64,000 nucleotides of DNA from JBBDMC01 sp963826055. GTDB taxonomy: Bacteria > Pseudomonadota > Alphaproteobacteria > Rhizobiales > Kaistiaceae. Shown piece by piece: positions 10,000 to 18,900 of this stretch. The stretch is from contig CAWGVO010000018.1 in assembly GCA_963826055.1 (NCBI GenBank), positions 62,001-126,000 of the forward strand, in the 5' to 3' direction. Within the stretch, counting starts at the first letter, position 1, and each line of letters begins with the position of its first letter. Under the pieces are notes generated by a model that saw only the letters and a list, made by a program, of their open reading frames with translations, was not told where the DNA came from and ran no database searches. The translations under genes and the position numbers were made by a program.

Positions 10000-11511
10000 T
10001 CATTCGTCCGACGAGTCGGCCAGCCGCTGCCACTGCCGCAGGCGCGGGAGGAGGAGCGGCAGCGAGCCGAACAGGACAGCCAGGACAAGCAGAGCGATGC
10101 AAAGGGCGCTGCTCACGAAGATCACCGGGTTTCCCCCCGAGATCGTCATCGACTGGCGGAAGGACTGTTCCATCAGGCCGCCCAGCACGACCGAAAGGAC
10201 CATCGGCGCCAGCGGGATGTCGAGCTTTCTGAAAATGAAGCCGAGAAGGCCGAAGCCCAGGGCAAGATAGAGCTCGAATGTGCTGCCGTTGAGCGAATAG
10301 ATGCCGACCGTCGTCACCACCAGGATCATCGGCAGCAGAATCCCGATGGGGATGTAAAGGATGCGTACGAACACGCCGACCAGCGGCAGGTTCAGGACCA
10401 GCAGCATCACGTTGCCGATGTACATGCTCTGGACCAGACCCCAGACGACGTCCGGGTTGCGCTCGAAGAGCATCGGGCCGGGCTGTATGCCGTACATGAT
10501 GAAAGCGCCCATCAGGATGGCCATCGCGCCGGAACCGGGTATTCCCAGCGCAAGCAGGGGAACCATCGCCCCGCACGTCGCCGCATTGTTGGCGGCTTCC
10601 GGTCCCGCCACCCCCTCGATCATGCCGGTGCCGAACTTCTCGGGCTCCTTCGAGATGCGCTTTTCGATCGTGTACGAGATCATGGTGGAGATGGTGGCGC
10701 CGGCGCCCGGCAGTATCCCCTTGAAGAAACCGATGACGCCGCCGCGGAGGATCGGCATGATCGACCGTCTCCATTCCTCGCGCGTCAGCCATAGGGGTCC
10801 GCTCAGCCGTATGATCTCCGACTTTCCGTGGATCAGGTCCTCGAGGCCGGAGAGGACTTCGCCGATGGCAAAGAGGCCGACGGCCACGATGAGGAACCCG
10901 ATGCCGTCGTAGAGGTCGGGGATTCCACCGGTGTAGCGCGGCTGCCCGCTTTGCAGGTCGATGCCGATGGTCGCGATCATCAGGCCGATGACCGTCGAGA
11001 TGATCCCTTTCGCCACGGAGGTGCCGGTCAGCGACGATACCGCGGTCAGGGAGAAGATCATCAGGCAGAATTCTTCCGCCGGCCCGAACTTGAGCGCGAA
11101 ATCCGCGAGCGGTACGGCAAGCGCCGTCAGGCCGATGATCCCCAGCGTACCCGCGATGAACGAGGCGATCGCGGACACCGCCAGTGCGGCTCCGGCCCGA
11201 CCGTTCTTCGCCATCTGGTGGCCGTCGAGGGCCGTCATCACCGATGCGGCCTCGCCGGGCGTGTTGATGAGGATCGACGTCGTCGATCCTCCATACATCG
11301 AGCCGTAGAAGATCCCGGCCATCAGGATCAGCGCGGACGTAGGGTCCATGCCGAAAGTGACCGGGATCAGAAGGCCCATTGCCGCCGACGGTCCGAGACC
11401 CGGCAATACGCCGACGACGGTTCCAAGCAGGCATCCAACAAACGTGTAGCCGAGGTTGACCGGCGAGGCCGCAACGCTGAAGCCGTGCAGAATTTGGGCG
11501 ATGGTGTCCAT
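10000..11511 (-). CDS. tctA: tripartite tricarboxylate transporter large permease TctA
   Basis: This 503-residue inner-membrane protein has about twelve helices. Both family signature segments are present: GVLPGLGPSAAMGLLIPVTFGM near residue 38 and GILPGAGATISTMISYT near residue 260. With TctB and the periplasmic TctC it forms a secondary transporter for carboxylic acids. Its ATG follows the tctB stop by seven bases, indicating one transcript. Unlike tctB it is free of frame errors. Confidence 0.95.
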   Translation of the reverse strand: MDTIAQILHGFSVAASPVNLGYTFVGCLLGTVVGVLPGLGPSAAMGLLIPVTFGMDPTSALILMAGIFYGSMYGGSTTSILINTPGEAASVMTALDGHQMAKNGRAGAALAVSAIASFIAGTLGIIGLTALAVPLADFALKFGPAEEFCLMIFSLTAVSSLTGTSVAKGIISTVIGLMIATIGIDLQSGQPRYTGGIPDLYDGIGFLIVAVGLFAIGEVLSGLEDLIHGKSEIIRLSGPLWLTREEWRRSIMPILRGGVIGFFKGILPGAGATISTMISYTIEKRISKEPEKFGTGMIEGVAGPEAANNAATCGAMVPLLALGIPGSGAMAILMGAFIMYGIQPGPMLFERNPDVVWGLVQSMYIGNVMLLVLNLPLVGVFVRILYIPIGILLPMILVVTTVGIYSLNGSTFELYLALGFGLLGFIFRKLDIPLAPMVLSVVLGGLMEQSFRQSMTISGGNPVIFVSSALCIALLVLAVLFGSLPLLLPRLRQWQRLADSSDE

Positions 11512-11518
11512 GATTGCG

Positions 11519-11981
11519 CTACCACCCGATCTGAAGCGTTGGCAGATTGATCTCGAGCAGTCGCGTGAACAGGCCGTAGATGATCAGGGTGAAAACCACC
11601 GAGGCGAATGCGTTCGCCAGCCATTTGCCGCGGTTGAATGCCGACGTCAGCACAATGAGGAAGACGATGGTGCTGACGATGTACCCGACCTTGGGGAAAG
11701 ACCCAGATGTAGAGTGCAAGCCAGACGGAGACGCCGACGACAAGCACGACGGTCTTTCGGTGTTCGCTTGCCCAGAGCGCCCGCAGCAGTTTTCCTGCCG
11801 GCTCGCTCTTTTCGAAGAAGAGGATGACCGCTGCTATCGCCATCATGATGGAAAGGAGATAAGGGAACGCGCTTGGTCCGACCGGATCGCCGATTGCCGG
11901 AGCGTGGATGAGCGTTGCGCCGTAGGCGTAGAACCCGGTGAATACCAGAATGACGCCGGCCAGGACTTGATTGACGGTCAT
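11519..11981 (-). CDS. tctB: tripartite tricarboxylate transporter small subunit TctB, one frameshift
   Basis: About 153 residues and four membrane helices: MTVNQVLAGVILVFTGFYAYG begins the first, and YIVSTIVFLIVLTSAFNRGKW lies after a break near 11700 that fits one extra base. The length and the Tyr/Pro-rich middle fit TctB. In the sequence as given, the reading frame of the upstream acyl-CoA synthetase runs into this gene without a stop codon, so the ATG at 11981 is inferred from family length. Confidence 0.8.
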
Positions 11982-13491
11982 CGGAATCTCGATGCTCCGT
12001 GTCGCGCCCGACGCGCCGGTTATCTTGTACTGCCGTGGCACGCCGGCACGTCGAGAAGAATGAAAGGCCTCGTATTCTCGCAGCGCGGCGAGCGCCAGGG
12101 CTGCGTCCCTCAACTCGTCGAATACCGGGATACCGGCAGCCGTCACGCGCTCCCGGAATTCACGCCGATGGGCATCGGCATGTTCGCTGCCATCCGATCG
12201 CAACACCAGGACGAAATGACCGTTTCCCTCGTAGCGGGTCCGCACGCGCATGGCGACCTGCAGGAGGGCATCGAGCACCTCCGGCGACGCCCTGCCGGCA
12301 AAGGCCCCGATATTGATATGAAGAACCACCGCGTCGGTGCGGGCTTTTGAGTAAATGACGTCGAGAACGTTCTCGGCGTGCGCGCCGTTCTCCAACTGCA
12401 GTGTTCCCAGCGGGCAATCGAACGGGTTTCCGATGCTGTTGCCCGGCGGCAGGTGGAGGGCGCGCAGGGCGTCGGAAGTCGCTTTGTCGAATGCAAAAAC
12501 GTCGAGGCCAAGCTCGGAGAAGGAGTCGGCGCCCAGGACGCTTGTGCCACCGCCGTTGCCGAACAGAACCACCCGTCGGGTCGGGCGATCCAGCGACGGC
12601 GTCAGGCCCTGGAAGATCGACAGCGCGCCCAGGAACTCGGCGAGCGTGCCGACGATTACCGCTCCCGTCTGGCGCGCCAGAGCATGCCAGGCCCGCAGAT
12701 CGCCGGCGAGCGCGCCGGTGTGCGAAACCGCGGCCATGGCGCCCTGTTGCGTGCGCCCGCCCTTGAGGATGACGATCGGCTTTCTTGCCTCCGGCATCGC
12801 GCATCAACTCGAACAGGCGGCGGCCATCACGGGCGGTTTCTATGTAGAGGCCGATGACGCGCGTGTCGTCGTCGGCGAGATAGAACTCGAGGAAATCCGC
12901 GGCGTCGAGGTCGGCGCAATTGCCCACCGTCACCAGCCCGGAGAATTTGAGGCCGCGAAAGGCCCCTTGTCGAATGATGTCCCCGCCGAGGCCGCCGCTC
13001 TGGGAAACGATGCCGATCGACCCCGGCTCCTTCGGCGCGATCTCGGTGAAGGTAATCCGCCCGCGGGGGCTGTACATGCCGAGGCAGTTCGGCCCGATCA
13101 CCCGCGTGCCGCCGGCGCGCGCGGCCGCCCTCAGCGAATCTTCCAGGTCCTGCCCGCCGTCGACCTCGCTGAAGCCGCTGGAGATAACCTGCGCAAAGCG
13201 CACCCTGCCGGCCGAGTTCGCCAGCAGGTCAGGGACCTGCGCGGCGGGGATGGCGATGTTGGCATAGTCGATAGGCTCGGGCACGGCGGCGAAGGAGGGA
13301 AATGCCGGTAGCCCGTCGATCTCCGAGGCGGAAGGATGGATCAGGTAGATCTTGCCGTCGAAACCGAACTGTTTCAGCCGCCGGATAAACACGCTCTGCC
13401 GGCCGGTGCCGCGCGTCGATGCGCCGACGACGGCGACCGTCTTCGGATTGAACAGCGGCCGGAACTTTTCCTGGATCTCGGCGGCGCTCAT
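11982..13491 (-). CDS. ADP-forming acyl-CoA synthetase, CoA-binding/ligase (alpha-like) subunit, frameshifted
   Basis: The N-terminal CoA-binding Rossmann domain is clear (FNPKTVAVVGASTRGTGRQ, residues 14-32), then VIGPNCLGMYSP and the ligase domain with VSQSGGLGGD and later VSHTGALAGD. The frame breaks near 12795, consistent with one extra base. The histidine of VSHTGALAGD is a candidate for the phosphorylated residue. The start overlaps the stop of the ATP-grasp gene by four bases. The 3' end is ambiguous: in the given sequence the frame continues into tctB, while a TAA about 40 bases earlier would end it if one further base were extra. It probably activates the acid imported by TctABC. Confidence 0.75.
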
Positions 13492-14211
13492 GACCGCGCT
13501 CCGAGGATGATGCGGGCGTCCGCGGCGACCGCCCCGGAGTCGGACACGATCAACGGGTTGATGTCGATCTCCGCGATGTCATCACCCTGCCGCATCAGCA
13601 GGCCGTCGTCGCCGCCGACCTTCAGGAGCACGTCAACGATGGCGCTGCGAGAGACCGCCTTTCGTCCCCGAACGCCTTCGAAGACTGCGGCGCTGCGTAG
13701 CTCTGCAAGCATTTCCTCGGCATCGAGTGGCGTAACAGGGCAAATCCGGAAGGCGACATCACCGAGAAGTTCGACGAAGATGCCGCCCAGTCCCACCATC
13801 AGCAGGTGTCCGAAATTGGGGTCCCGTACCGCGCCGACGACCACTTCCTGGCCGGGGGGCGCCATCTCTTCGACCAGGTAACCTTCGACCTTCAGGTTCG
13901 CCAGTCGGGGTGATGCGCGGAAAGAATTCGATCTCCTTACTCACCGCCTCAATATCGGGGACATTGAGCCTGACGGCGTTCAATTCGCTCTTGTGGACGA
14001 TGACGGGCGAAACGACCTTGACGGCGAACGGAGGCGTAAGCCCGGTTAGTTCGTCCAAGGCTTCCACGTCGCGGACGAACGCCGACCGCGGCACGCTGAT
14101 GCCGTACTGCGACAGAAGTTTCTTGCCGGCGATTTCCGTCAGGCTCGGCGTGACGTTGCCAAGCGTGTTGACAGACGCATCAACGGTCTGTGTCACGGGT
14201 GTATTTCCCAA
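13488..14211 (-). CDS. ADP-forming acyl-CoA synthetase, ATP-grasp (beta-like) subunit, one frameshift
   Basis: About 240 residues of ATP-grasp_5 type: KKLLSQYGISVPRSAFV at the N-terminus, PPFAVKVVSPVIVHKSE with the expected lysine and histidine, then after a break near 13905 VEEMAPPGQEVVVGAVRDPNFG and a C-terminal AEIDINPLIV. Together with the preceding feature it makes the two halves of an acetate-CoA-ligase-like enzyme. The start is unsure: the longest frame starts with TTG at 14211, and a GTG lies at 14196. Confidence 0.8.
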
Positions 14212-14285
14212 CGCCGCCAGCGGCGAAAGCGGTATTTCCGCTCGCCGCTGAGGGCCCCCCCACAGAGGCGGAGGGGCCGTTGATG
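14212..14285. other. short spacer with a GC-rich hairpin
   Basis: The spacer between tctC and the synthetase beta gene contains GGCCCC and GGGGCC arms around a C-rich loop (about 14252-14277). No T-run follows on the minus strand, so it is more likely an mRNA-processing or attenuation hairpin than a terminator. Confidence 0.3.
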
Positions 14286-15278
14286 CTATTTGGCGAGGCC
14301 GAGATCAGTCATCACCGACCTTAGGTCTGCGGCCTGTTCGTCCAGATATTTGACCGCATCGGCGGAGCCGCGGAAATCGGCGACCCAGAAATTGTCCGCC
14401 AGCGACTGCTGCCACTCGGGGCTATCATTGAGCTGCTTGAATGCGTCTTCCCAGAACGCAATCTGGGCGGCGTCAAGCCCCGGAGGAGCGACCGCGAGCA
14501 CGACGGCGGAGAAGGTCGTGTCGACGCCCTGTTCCTTCCAGGTCGGGACCTGCGCCATGGCGCCGCCCAGGCGCTCGGGTGCGGTGATCGCAACGATGCG
14601 GAGCTTGCCGGCCTCAATCAGCCCTTTGGCATTGGCAAGCGTGGTCGACACAACATCGACGTGACCGCCGAGAAGGTTGGTCAGGGCCTCGCCGCCGGAC
14701 GGAAACACCACGGTCTTCAGTTTCGTAATGTCGACACCACCCGCCTTCAGCGGAAGCGCAATTCCGGCGTGGATGTGGTTGCCCCGCGCGCTGGCAATGC
14801 CGATCGAAAGCGCCTGGGGATCCTGCTTGAGCCGATCGACCAGATCGCGACCGTCCTTGATCGGGGAATCGGCGGCGACCACGGCCGCGATGTATTCGTT
14901 GTACAGGAAGGCGACCGTCGTAAGGTCGCTATAGGTGTACGGGCTTGAGCCGACGATCTTGTTTGTCAGCAGCGAAGCCGAGTTGATTGAGACCAAATTC
15001 CCGTCGCCGGGGTGTTGGGCGAGATAGGTCCATCCGATCACGCCGCCGCCGCCCGGCTTGTTGACGACCGCCATCGGCGCTTCGACGATCTTCTGTTCCT
15101 GCCAGATTTTCTCGGCGATACGATTGACCTTGTCGATTGCCCCTCCGGCAGCAACAACTGACACGATCTCGACGTTTCCGGTTGGCTTCCACGATTCCGC
15201 CGCCACAACCCCTCCAGCGGTGGCGACCAGCATTGCCCCGAAGGCAATAAGACGCAATTTGCTTGCAGAATTCACCAC
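14286..15278 (-). CDS. tctC: tripartite tricarboxylate transporter substrate-binding protein TctC
   Basis: This 330-residue periplasmic binding protein has a signal peptide (residues 1-27, ending GGVVAAES). The mature part begins WKPTGNVEIVSVVAAGGAIDK, the Bug/TctC ligand-binding strand, and continues with VVNKPGGGGVIGWTYLA, a signature of the family. Two adjacent GTG codons (15278 and 15275) follow GGGAGG; either may start translation. As the first gene of the minus-strand cluster it is probably made in excess over the membrane parts. The ligand is likely a carboxylate but is not specified. Confidence 0.92.
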   Translation of the reverse strand: MVNSASKLRLIAFGAMLVATAGGVVAAESWKPTGNVEIVSVVAAGGAIDKVNRIAEKIWQEQKIVEAPMAVVNKPGGGGVIGWTYLAQHPGDGNLVSINSASLLTNKIVGSSPYTYSDLTTVAFLYNEYIAAVVAADSPIKDGRDLVDRLKQDPQALSIGIASARGNHIHAGIALPLKAGGVDITKLKTVVFPSGGEALTNLLGGHVDVVSTTLANAKGLIEAGKLRIVAITAPERLGGAMAQVPTWKEQGVDTTFSAVVLAVAPPGLDAAQIAFWEDAFKQLNDSPEWQQSLADNFWVADFRGSADAVKYLDEQAADLRSVMTDLGLAK

Positions 15279-15637
15279 AGTCCTCCCAAGTTCTACTCAC
15301 TCCCGTTGGCGCGCGGAGAAAATCGGCAATGGCCTGAATTGTCCAGATTATTTTCTTTGCATCCGCCGTCTCAAAGTTTTTCTTTCCAATTCGGGGAACC
15401 TCCGATTGGCGCACAGTCGTTTGTTTGTGCGGAAAATCACTGGTCCGGCCGGTCGACTCGCAGGCCGGGCGGTGTGCCGCGGCCAAACGTCGATCCGTTC
15501 GGTATGCGAACGAAGCGCGTCCTTGAGCGTCGACGTCAAGGGCAAGCGGCGGACGGGCGCCGATTTGGATTCGGTAGAAGCAGCCACAACCTCAGCGCGC
15601 GAGGCGGGAGCGCGGGCAAATCGGCGGAAGCGAAAAA
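15279..15637. other. intergenic region upstream of tctC, 359 bp
   Basis: This gap should contain the promoter of the minus-strand tct/acyl-CoA cluster. No convincing sigma-70 pair, repeat or RNA was found, and no regulator gene is adjacent. Confidence 0.4.
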
Positions 15638-15713
15638 TGGCTCCCCGGGCCGGACTCGAACCAGCGACCCAGCGGTTAACAGCCGCTTGCTCTACCAACT
15701 GAGCTACCGGGGA
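15638..15713 (-). tRNA. tRNA-Asn (GTT)
   Basis: A full cloverleaf is seen on the minus strand with acceptor TCCCCGG/CCGGGGA, D-loop AGCTCAGTTGGTAGAGC, anticodon stem-loop CGGCTGTTAACCG with GTT, and T-arm GGTTCGAGTCC. CCA is encoded at 15640-15638. Confidence 0.97.
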
Positions 15714-15849
15714 ACGACGCCTTTCAGCGTGCCGGTTGCCTATAGCAAAGCCGCCAGCGGCTTGCAAAGGGAACACCGGTGGCGGTCACGGGTTTGACAG
15801 ACGGGTTTGGCATTTCGCCAAACCGGGCCCATGTTCTTTTGTCATCAGT

Positions 15850-16161
15850 GTGAGGGACGAAGGGTTGGCCAAGGTCCGTTTCGGTGACAAGTCGATCGAG
15901 TTGCCGCGGAACCGTGTCGTGCGGATATCGCTCGGCGGCGGGCTGGTGGTGCTCGGCTTGTTTGGCTTCCTGCCCATCCTCGGCTTCTGGATGGTTCCGC
16001 TCGGCTTGCTCGTCCTGTCCGCCGACGTTCCTCAGGTGCGCCGGCTCAACCGGCGCCTGACGGTCAAGCTCCGCGGCTGGTGGATGGGCCGCAAGAGCAA
16101 GGACGAGCGCAAGGCCGCCCGCGCCAATTCGTCCGCCGATCCGGCAGACGGTGCGGGATAA
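15850..16161 (+). CDS. small membrane protein of unknown function
   Basis: A GTG at 15850 gives 103 residues: a short N-terminal segment (KVRFGDKSIELPRNRVVRIS), a long hydrophobic region with one or two helices (LGGGLVVLGLFGFLPILGFWMVPLGLLVLSA) and a basic C-terminal tail rich in Lys and Arg. The tail probably faces the cytoplasm. The family is not recognised. Codon use resembles neighbouring genes, supporting a real gene. Confidence 0.6.
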   Translation: MRDEGLAKVRFGDKSIELPRNRVVRISLGGGLVVLGLFGFLPILGFWMVPLGLLVLSADVPQVRRLNRRLTVKLRGWWMGRKSKDERKAARANSSADPADGAG

Positions 16162-16214
16162 ATCTGTCCCGCCGCTTGCGCGGCTCCCGCCTCTTCCATA
16201 GTCTCTCCAACGCG

Positions 16215-16405
16215 TCGGTTCCTTCGGGGCGCGAAAGCACCTCGGGGTGAAACGGGAATGCGGTGAGGAGAAGGGGTTCGACCCCGCCAAATCCGCAGCT
16301 GCCCCCGCAACTGTAAGCGGCGAGCCAGGCCCGCATCGAGCCACTGGGAAACCGGGAAGGCGCGGGATCAGGCGACAAGCCGCGAGCCAGGAGACCGGCC
16401 GGCGC
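16215..16405 (+). ncRNA. cobalamin (B12) riboswitch
   Basis: The conserved core is unmistakable: GGTGAAACGGGAATGCGGTG near 16246, GCAGCTGCCCCCGCAACTGT near 16294, CCACTGGGAAACCGGGAAGG near 16341 and the B12 box GAGCCAGGAGACCGG at 16384-16398. It lies about 50 bases upstream of cbtB and should reduce expression of the cbt/cob operon when adenosylcobalamin is abundant. Confidence 0.96.
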
Positions 16406-16453
16406 GTCATATCAACCCTGCCGTCGGTGGGACGGAGAAGGAGACGCGATTCC

Positions 16454-16630
16454 ATGACCACCCTTGCCTCTGAACGGACGCTTGCGCCCGCCGCCACGCG
16501 GCTTGCTCCCGCGATCGCGGCCCTTGTCTTCGGCCTGTCGCTGTTTCTGGCGACCGGCTTCGCGTGGCCAAGCGCCATCCACAACGCCACCCACGACATG
16601 CGCCACTCCCTCGGCCTTCCGTGCCACTAA
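16454..16630 (+). CDS. cbtB: cobalt transporter subunit CbtB
   Basis: This 58-residue protein has a single membrane helix (about 17-38) and a short histidine-containing tail (SAIHNATHDMRHSLGLPCH) likely to bind Co2+. Size and tail match CbtB. It lies directly behind the B12 riboswitch and 13 bases ahead of cbtA, the standard arrangement for this B12-controlled cobalt uptake pair. The ATG follows a GGAGAAGGAG ribosome site. Confidence 0.93.
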   Translation: MTTLASERTLAPAATRLAPAIAALVFGLSLFLATGFAWPSAIHNATHDMRHSLGLPCH

Positions 16631-16643
16631 GGGAGACGGAACC

Positions 16644-17351
16644 ATGTTGCGGAACATCGTGCTCAGCGCCGCCGGCGCGGGCCTTCTCGCGTGCCTGTTC
16701 GTCGGCACGCTGCAATTCGTCACCACGGAGCCGCTGATCCTCAAGGCGGAGGTGTTCGAGCAGGCAGGCGGACCGGCCGCCGGCCACGCTCACCCCGGCG
16801 ATCTGGCCGTGGCCGAAGCGGGCCACAACCATGATGAAGGGGCCTGGGAGCCGGCGGACGGGCTGGAGCGGGCGCTCTACACCTTCCTCGCCGATCTCCT
16901 GGTCGGCGTCGCGGTTTCGCTGATGCTCCTCGGCGCCATGGTGCTGAAGGGCGACCCGATCGACGCCCGCCGCGGCCTGCTCTGGGGCGCGGCCGGCTTT
17001 GTCGCCGCCTCGCTGCTGCCGAGTCTGGGATTGCCGCCGGAGCTTCCGGGTACCCCCGCCGCCGATCTCCTCAGCCGGCAGACGTGGTGGCTGGCGACGG
17101 CGATCGCCTCCGCCGCCGGCATCTTCGCTCTCTTCGGTACCCGCAATTGGGGATGGCGGGCGGCGGGCCTCGCCCTCATCGTCCTGCCCCATGTCATCGG
17201 CGCGCCGGAGGCGGCGAGCCACGAGGCCGCCTACCCGGCCGGGATGGCGGGCGAATTCGTCATCGCCTCGATCGTCGTCAGCGCCGTGTTGTGGTCACTC
17301 GCCGGCCTGTCGTCGGGCTGGATCTATCAGCGGCTGTCGCGGAGCGGATGA
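16644..17351 (+). CDS. cbtA: cobalt transporter subunit CbtA
   Basis: At 235 residues with about five membrane helices, CbtA is thought to be the channel-forming partner of CbtB in cobalt uptake. The N-terminal helix is followed by a His/Glu-rich periplasmic loop (GHAHPGDLAVAEAGHNHDEG, about 47-66), a likely metal-binding region, and later by LPHVIGAPEA, a conserved CbtA segment. Its TGA overlaps the cobP start (ATGATG at 17348), so the two genes are translationally coupled. Confidence 0.93.
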   Translation: MLRNIVLSAAGAGLLACLFVGTLQFVTTEPLILKAEVFEQAGGPAAGHAHPGDLAVAEAGHNHDEGAWEPADGLERALYTFLADLLVGVAVSLMLLGAMVLKGDPIDARRGLLWGAAGFVAASLLPSLGLPPELPGTPAADLLSRQTWWLATAIASAAGIFALFGTRNWGWRAAGLALIVLPHVIGAPEAASHEAAYPAGMAGEFVIASIVVSAVLWSLAGLSSGWIYQRLSRSG

Positions 17352-17881
17352 TGGCCGCGACGCTGGTGATCGGCGGCCAGAAATCCGGGAAAAGCCTCTA
17401 CGCGGAACGCCTTGTCATCGAGTGCGGGCTCGCGCCGGTCTACGTGGCGACGGGGGCGGCAGGCGACGCCGAGATGGCGACGCGGATCGCGGCGCACCAG
17501 AAAAGGCGGGGGGATGGCTGGCGGCTGGTCGAGGAACCGTTCGACCTTGCAGGGGTCTTGCCCCAGATCGCGCGCGAGGGCTCGATCGTGCTGGTCGACT
17601 GTCTCACGTTGTGGCTGTCCAATCTGGTCGGGGCCGAACGGCCGGTGGAACGGGAGGTGGAAGGGCTGATGGCGGTGCTTGGACGGCTTGCTGAACCGGT
17701 GGTGCTCGTCTCCAACGAGGTCGGCTCGGGGATCGTGCCCGACAACGCACTCGCCCGCCGCTACGCCGACCACCTCGGCGTGCTCAACCAGCGGGTCGCG
17801 TCGGTGGCGGAGCGGGTCGTTCTGGTGACCGCCGGCCTGCCGCTGGTGCTCAAGGGCGTTGCGCTGGGAGCGGCGGCATGA
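17348..17881 (+). CDS. cobP: adenosylcobinamide kinase / adenosylcobinamide-phosphate guanylyltransferase
   Basis: CobP (CobU in enterics) phosphorylates adenosylcobinamide and then attaches GMP, in the last steps of nucleotide-loop assembly. The 177-residue protein shows the Walker A motif GGQKSGKS at 9-16, a VDCLTLWLSNL segment, and SNEVGSGIVPDNALARRYADHLGVLNQRVA, all diagnostic. The start overlaps the cbtA stop, and its own stop overlaps cobW by four bases. Confidence 0.95.
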   Translation: MMAATLVIGGQKSGKSLYAERLVIECGLAPVYVATGAAGDAEMATRIAAHQKRRGDGWRLVEEPFDLAGVLPQIAREGSIVLVDCLTLWLSNLVGAERPVEREVEGLMAVLGRLAEPVVLVSNEVGSGIVPDNALARRYADHLGVLNQRVASVAERVVLVTAGLPLVLKGVALGAAA

Positions 17882-18897
17882 GCGGCGGCCGCATCCCGGC
17901 GACCATCGTCACCGGCTTCCTCGGCGCCGGCAAAACGACGCTTATCCGCAACCTGATCGCCGCCTCGCGCGGCCGCCGCATCGCCATCATCGTCAACGAG
18001 TTCGGCGACCTCGGCTTCGACGGCGAACTCATCGCCGACTGCGGCGACGCCGATTGCCGGCCCGACCAGATCGTCGAGTTGGCCAACGGCTGCATCTGCT
18101 GCACGGTGGCCGACGAGTTCCTGCCTACCATGGAGGCGCTGATCGCGAGGGAGCCGGCGCCGGACCACATCGTCATCGAGACCTCCGGTCTGGCGCTGCC
18201 GCAGCCGCTGGTGCGCGCCTTCTCGTGGCCGGGCGTCAGCCACCGCGTCACCGTCGACGGGGTGGTGACGGTGGTCGATGCGGAAGCCGTCGCCGCCGGG
18301 CGCTTCGCTCCCGACCCCGACGCGAGCCGCGCGGCGCTCGCCGCCGATCCCGCCGTCGATCACGACGACCCCATCGAGGAGCTGTTCGAGGACCAGTTGC
18401 GGTGCGCCGATCTCGTCGTCATCGCCAAGAGCGACATCGTCGCGCCGGCCATGTTGGACGAGGCCGAGGCGGTGGTGCGCCGGGAGGCGCGGGCCGGAAC
18501 CGGGGTGATGCGGAGCGGCCGGCGCGGGCTCCCTGCCGCCGTGGTCTTGGGTCTGTCCGCGGCGGCAGAAGCGGACATGAACGGACGCGAGAGCCATCAT
18601 GAGCTCGAGGGCGAGGAGCACGACCACGACGACTTCACCAGCTTCGTCGTGGCACTGCCGCCGGCCGCCTCGCTCGATGGCTTGCGTGAACGCGTCGCGG
18701 CCGCCCTGACGCTGCCGGGCGTGTTGCGCGTCAAGGGCCACGCCTCGGTTGCCGGCAAGGCGGCGCCGGCCGTGGTGCAGGCGGTCGGCCACCGCGTCGA
18801 GACTTGGTTCGCGCCGGCCGCGGCCGCAGCCGGGCTGGTGGTGATCGGCCTCCGCGACATGGACCGGTCGAGGATTGTCGCCGCGCTGGGCGGATAG
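17878..18897 (+). CDS. cobW: CobW-family GTP-dependent metallochaperone
   Basis: This 339-residue G3E-family GTPase is thought to deliver Co2+ to the CobN chelatase. The P-loop GFLGAGKTT is at 13-21, the metal-binding GCICCT (CxCC) at 71-76, and IAKSDIV serves as the base-recognition motif. A His/Asp/Glu-rich insertion (ESHHELEGEEHDHDD, about residues 239-253) separates the G domain from the CobW_C domain and could store or bind metal. Overlap with cobP and a 3-bp gap to cobN place it in the riboswitch operon. Confidence 0.94.
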   Translation: MSGGRIPATIVTGFLGAGKTTLIRNLIAASRGRRIAIIVNEFGDLGFDGELIADCGDADCRPDQIVELANGCICCTVADEFLPTMEALIAREPAPDHIVIETSGLALPQPLVRAFSWPGVSHRVTVDGVVTVVDAEAVAAGRFAPDPDASRAALAADPAVDHDDPIEELFEDQLRCADLVVIAKSDIVAPAMLDEAEAVVRREARAGTGVMRSGRRGLPAAVVLGLSAAAEADMNGRESHHELEGEEHDHDDFTSFVVALPPAASLDGLRERVAAALTLPGVLRVKGHASVAGKAAPAVVQAVGHRVETWFAPAAAAAGLVVIGLRDMDRSRIVAALGG

Positions 18898-18900
18898 GGC

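Noticed and set aside
14252..14277. GC-rich hairpin as terminator after tctC
   Set aside because: There is no T-run on the minus strand, and the downstream genes belong to the same functional cluster. Kept only as a possible attenuator.
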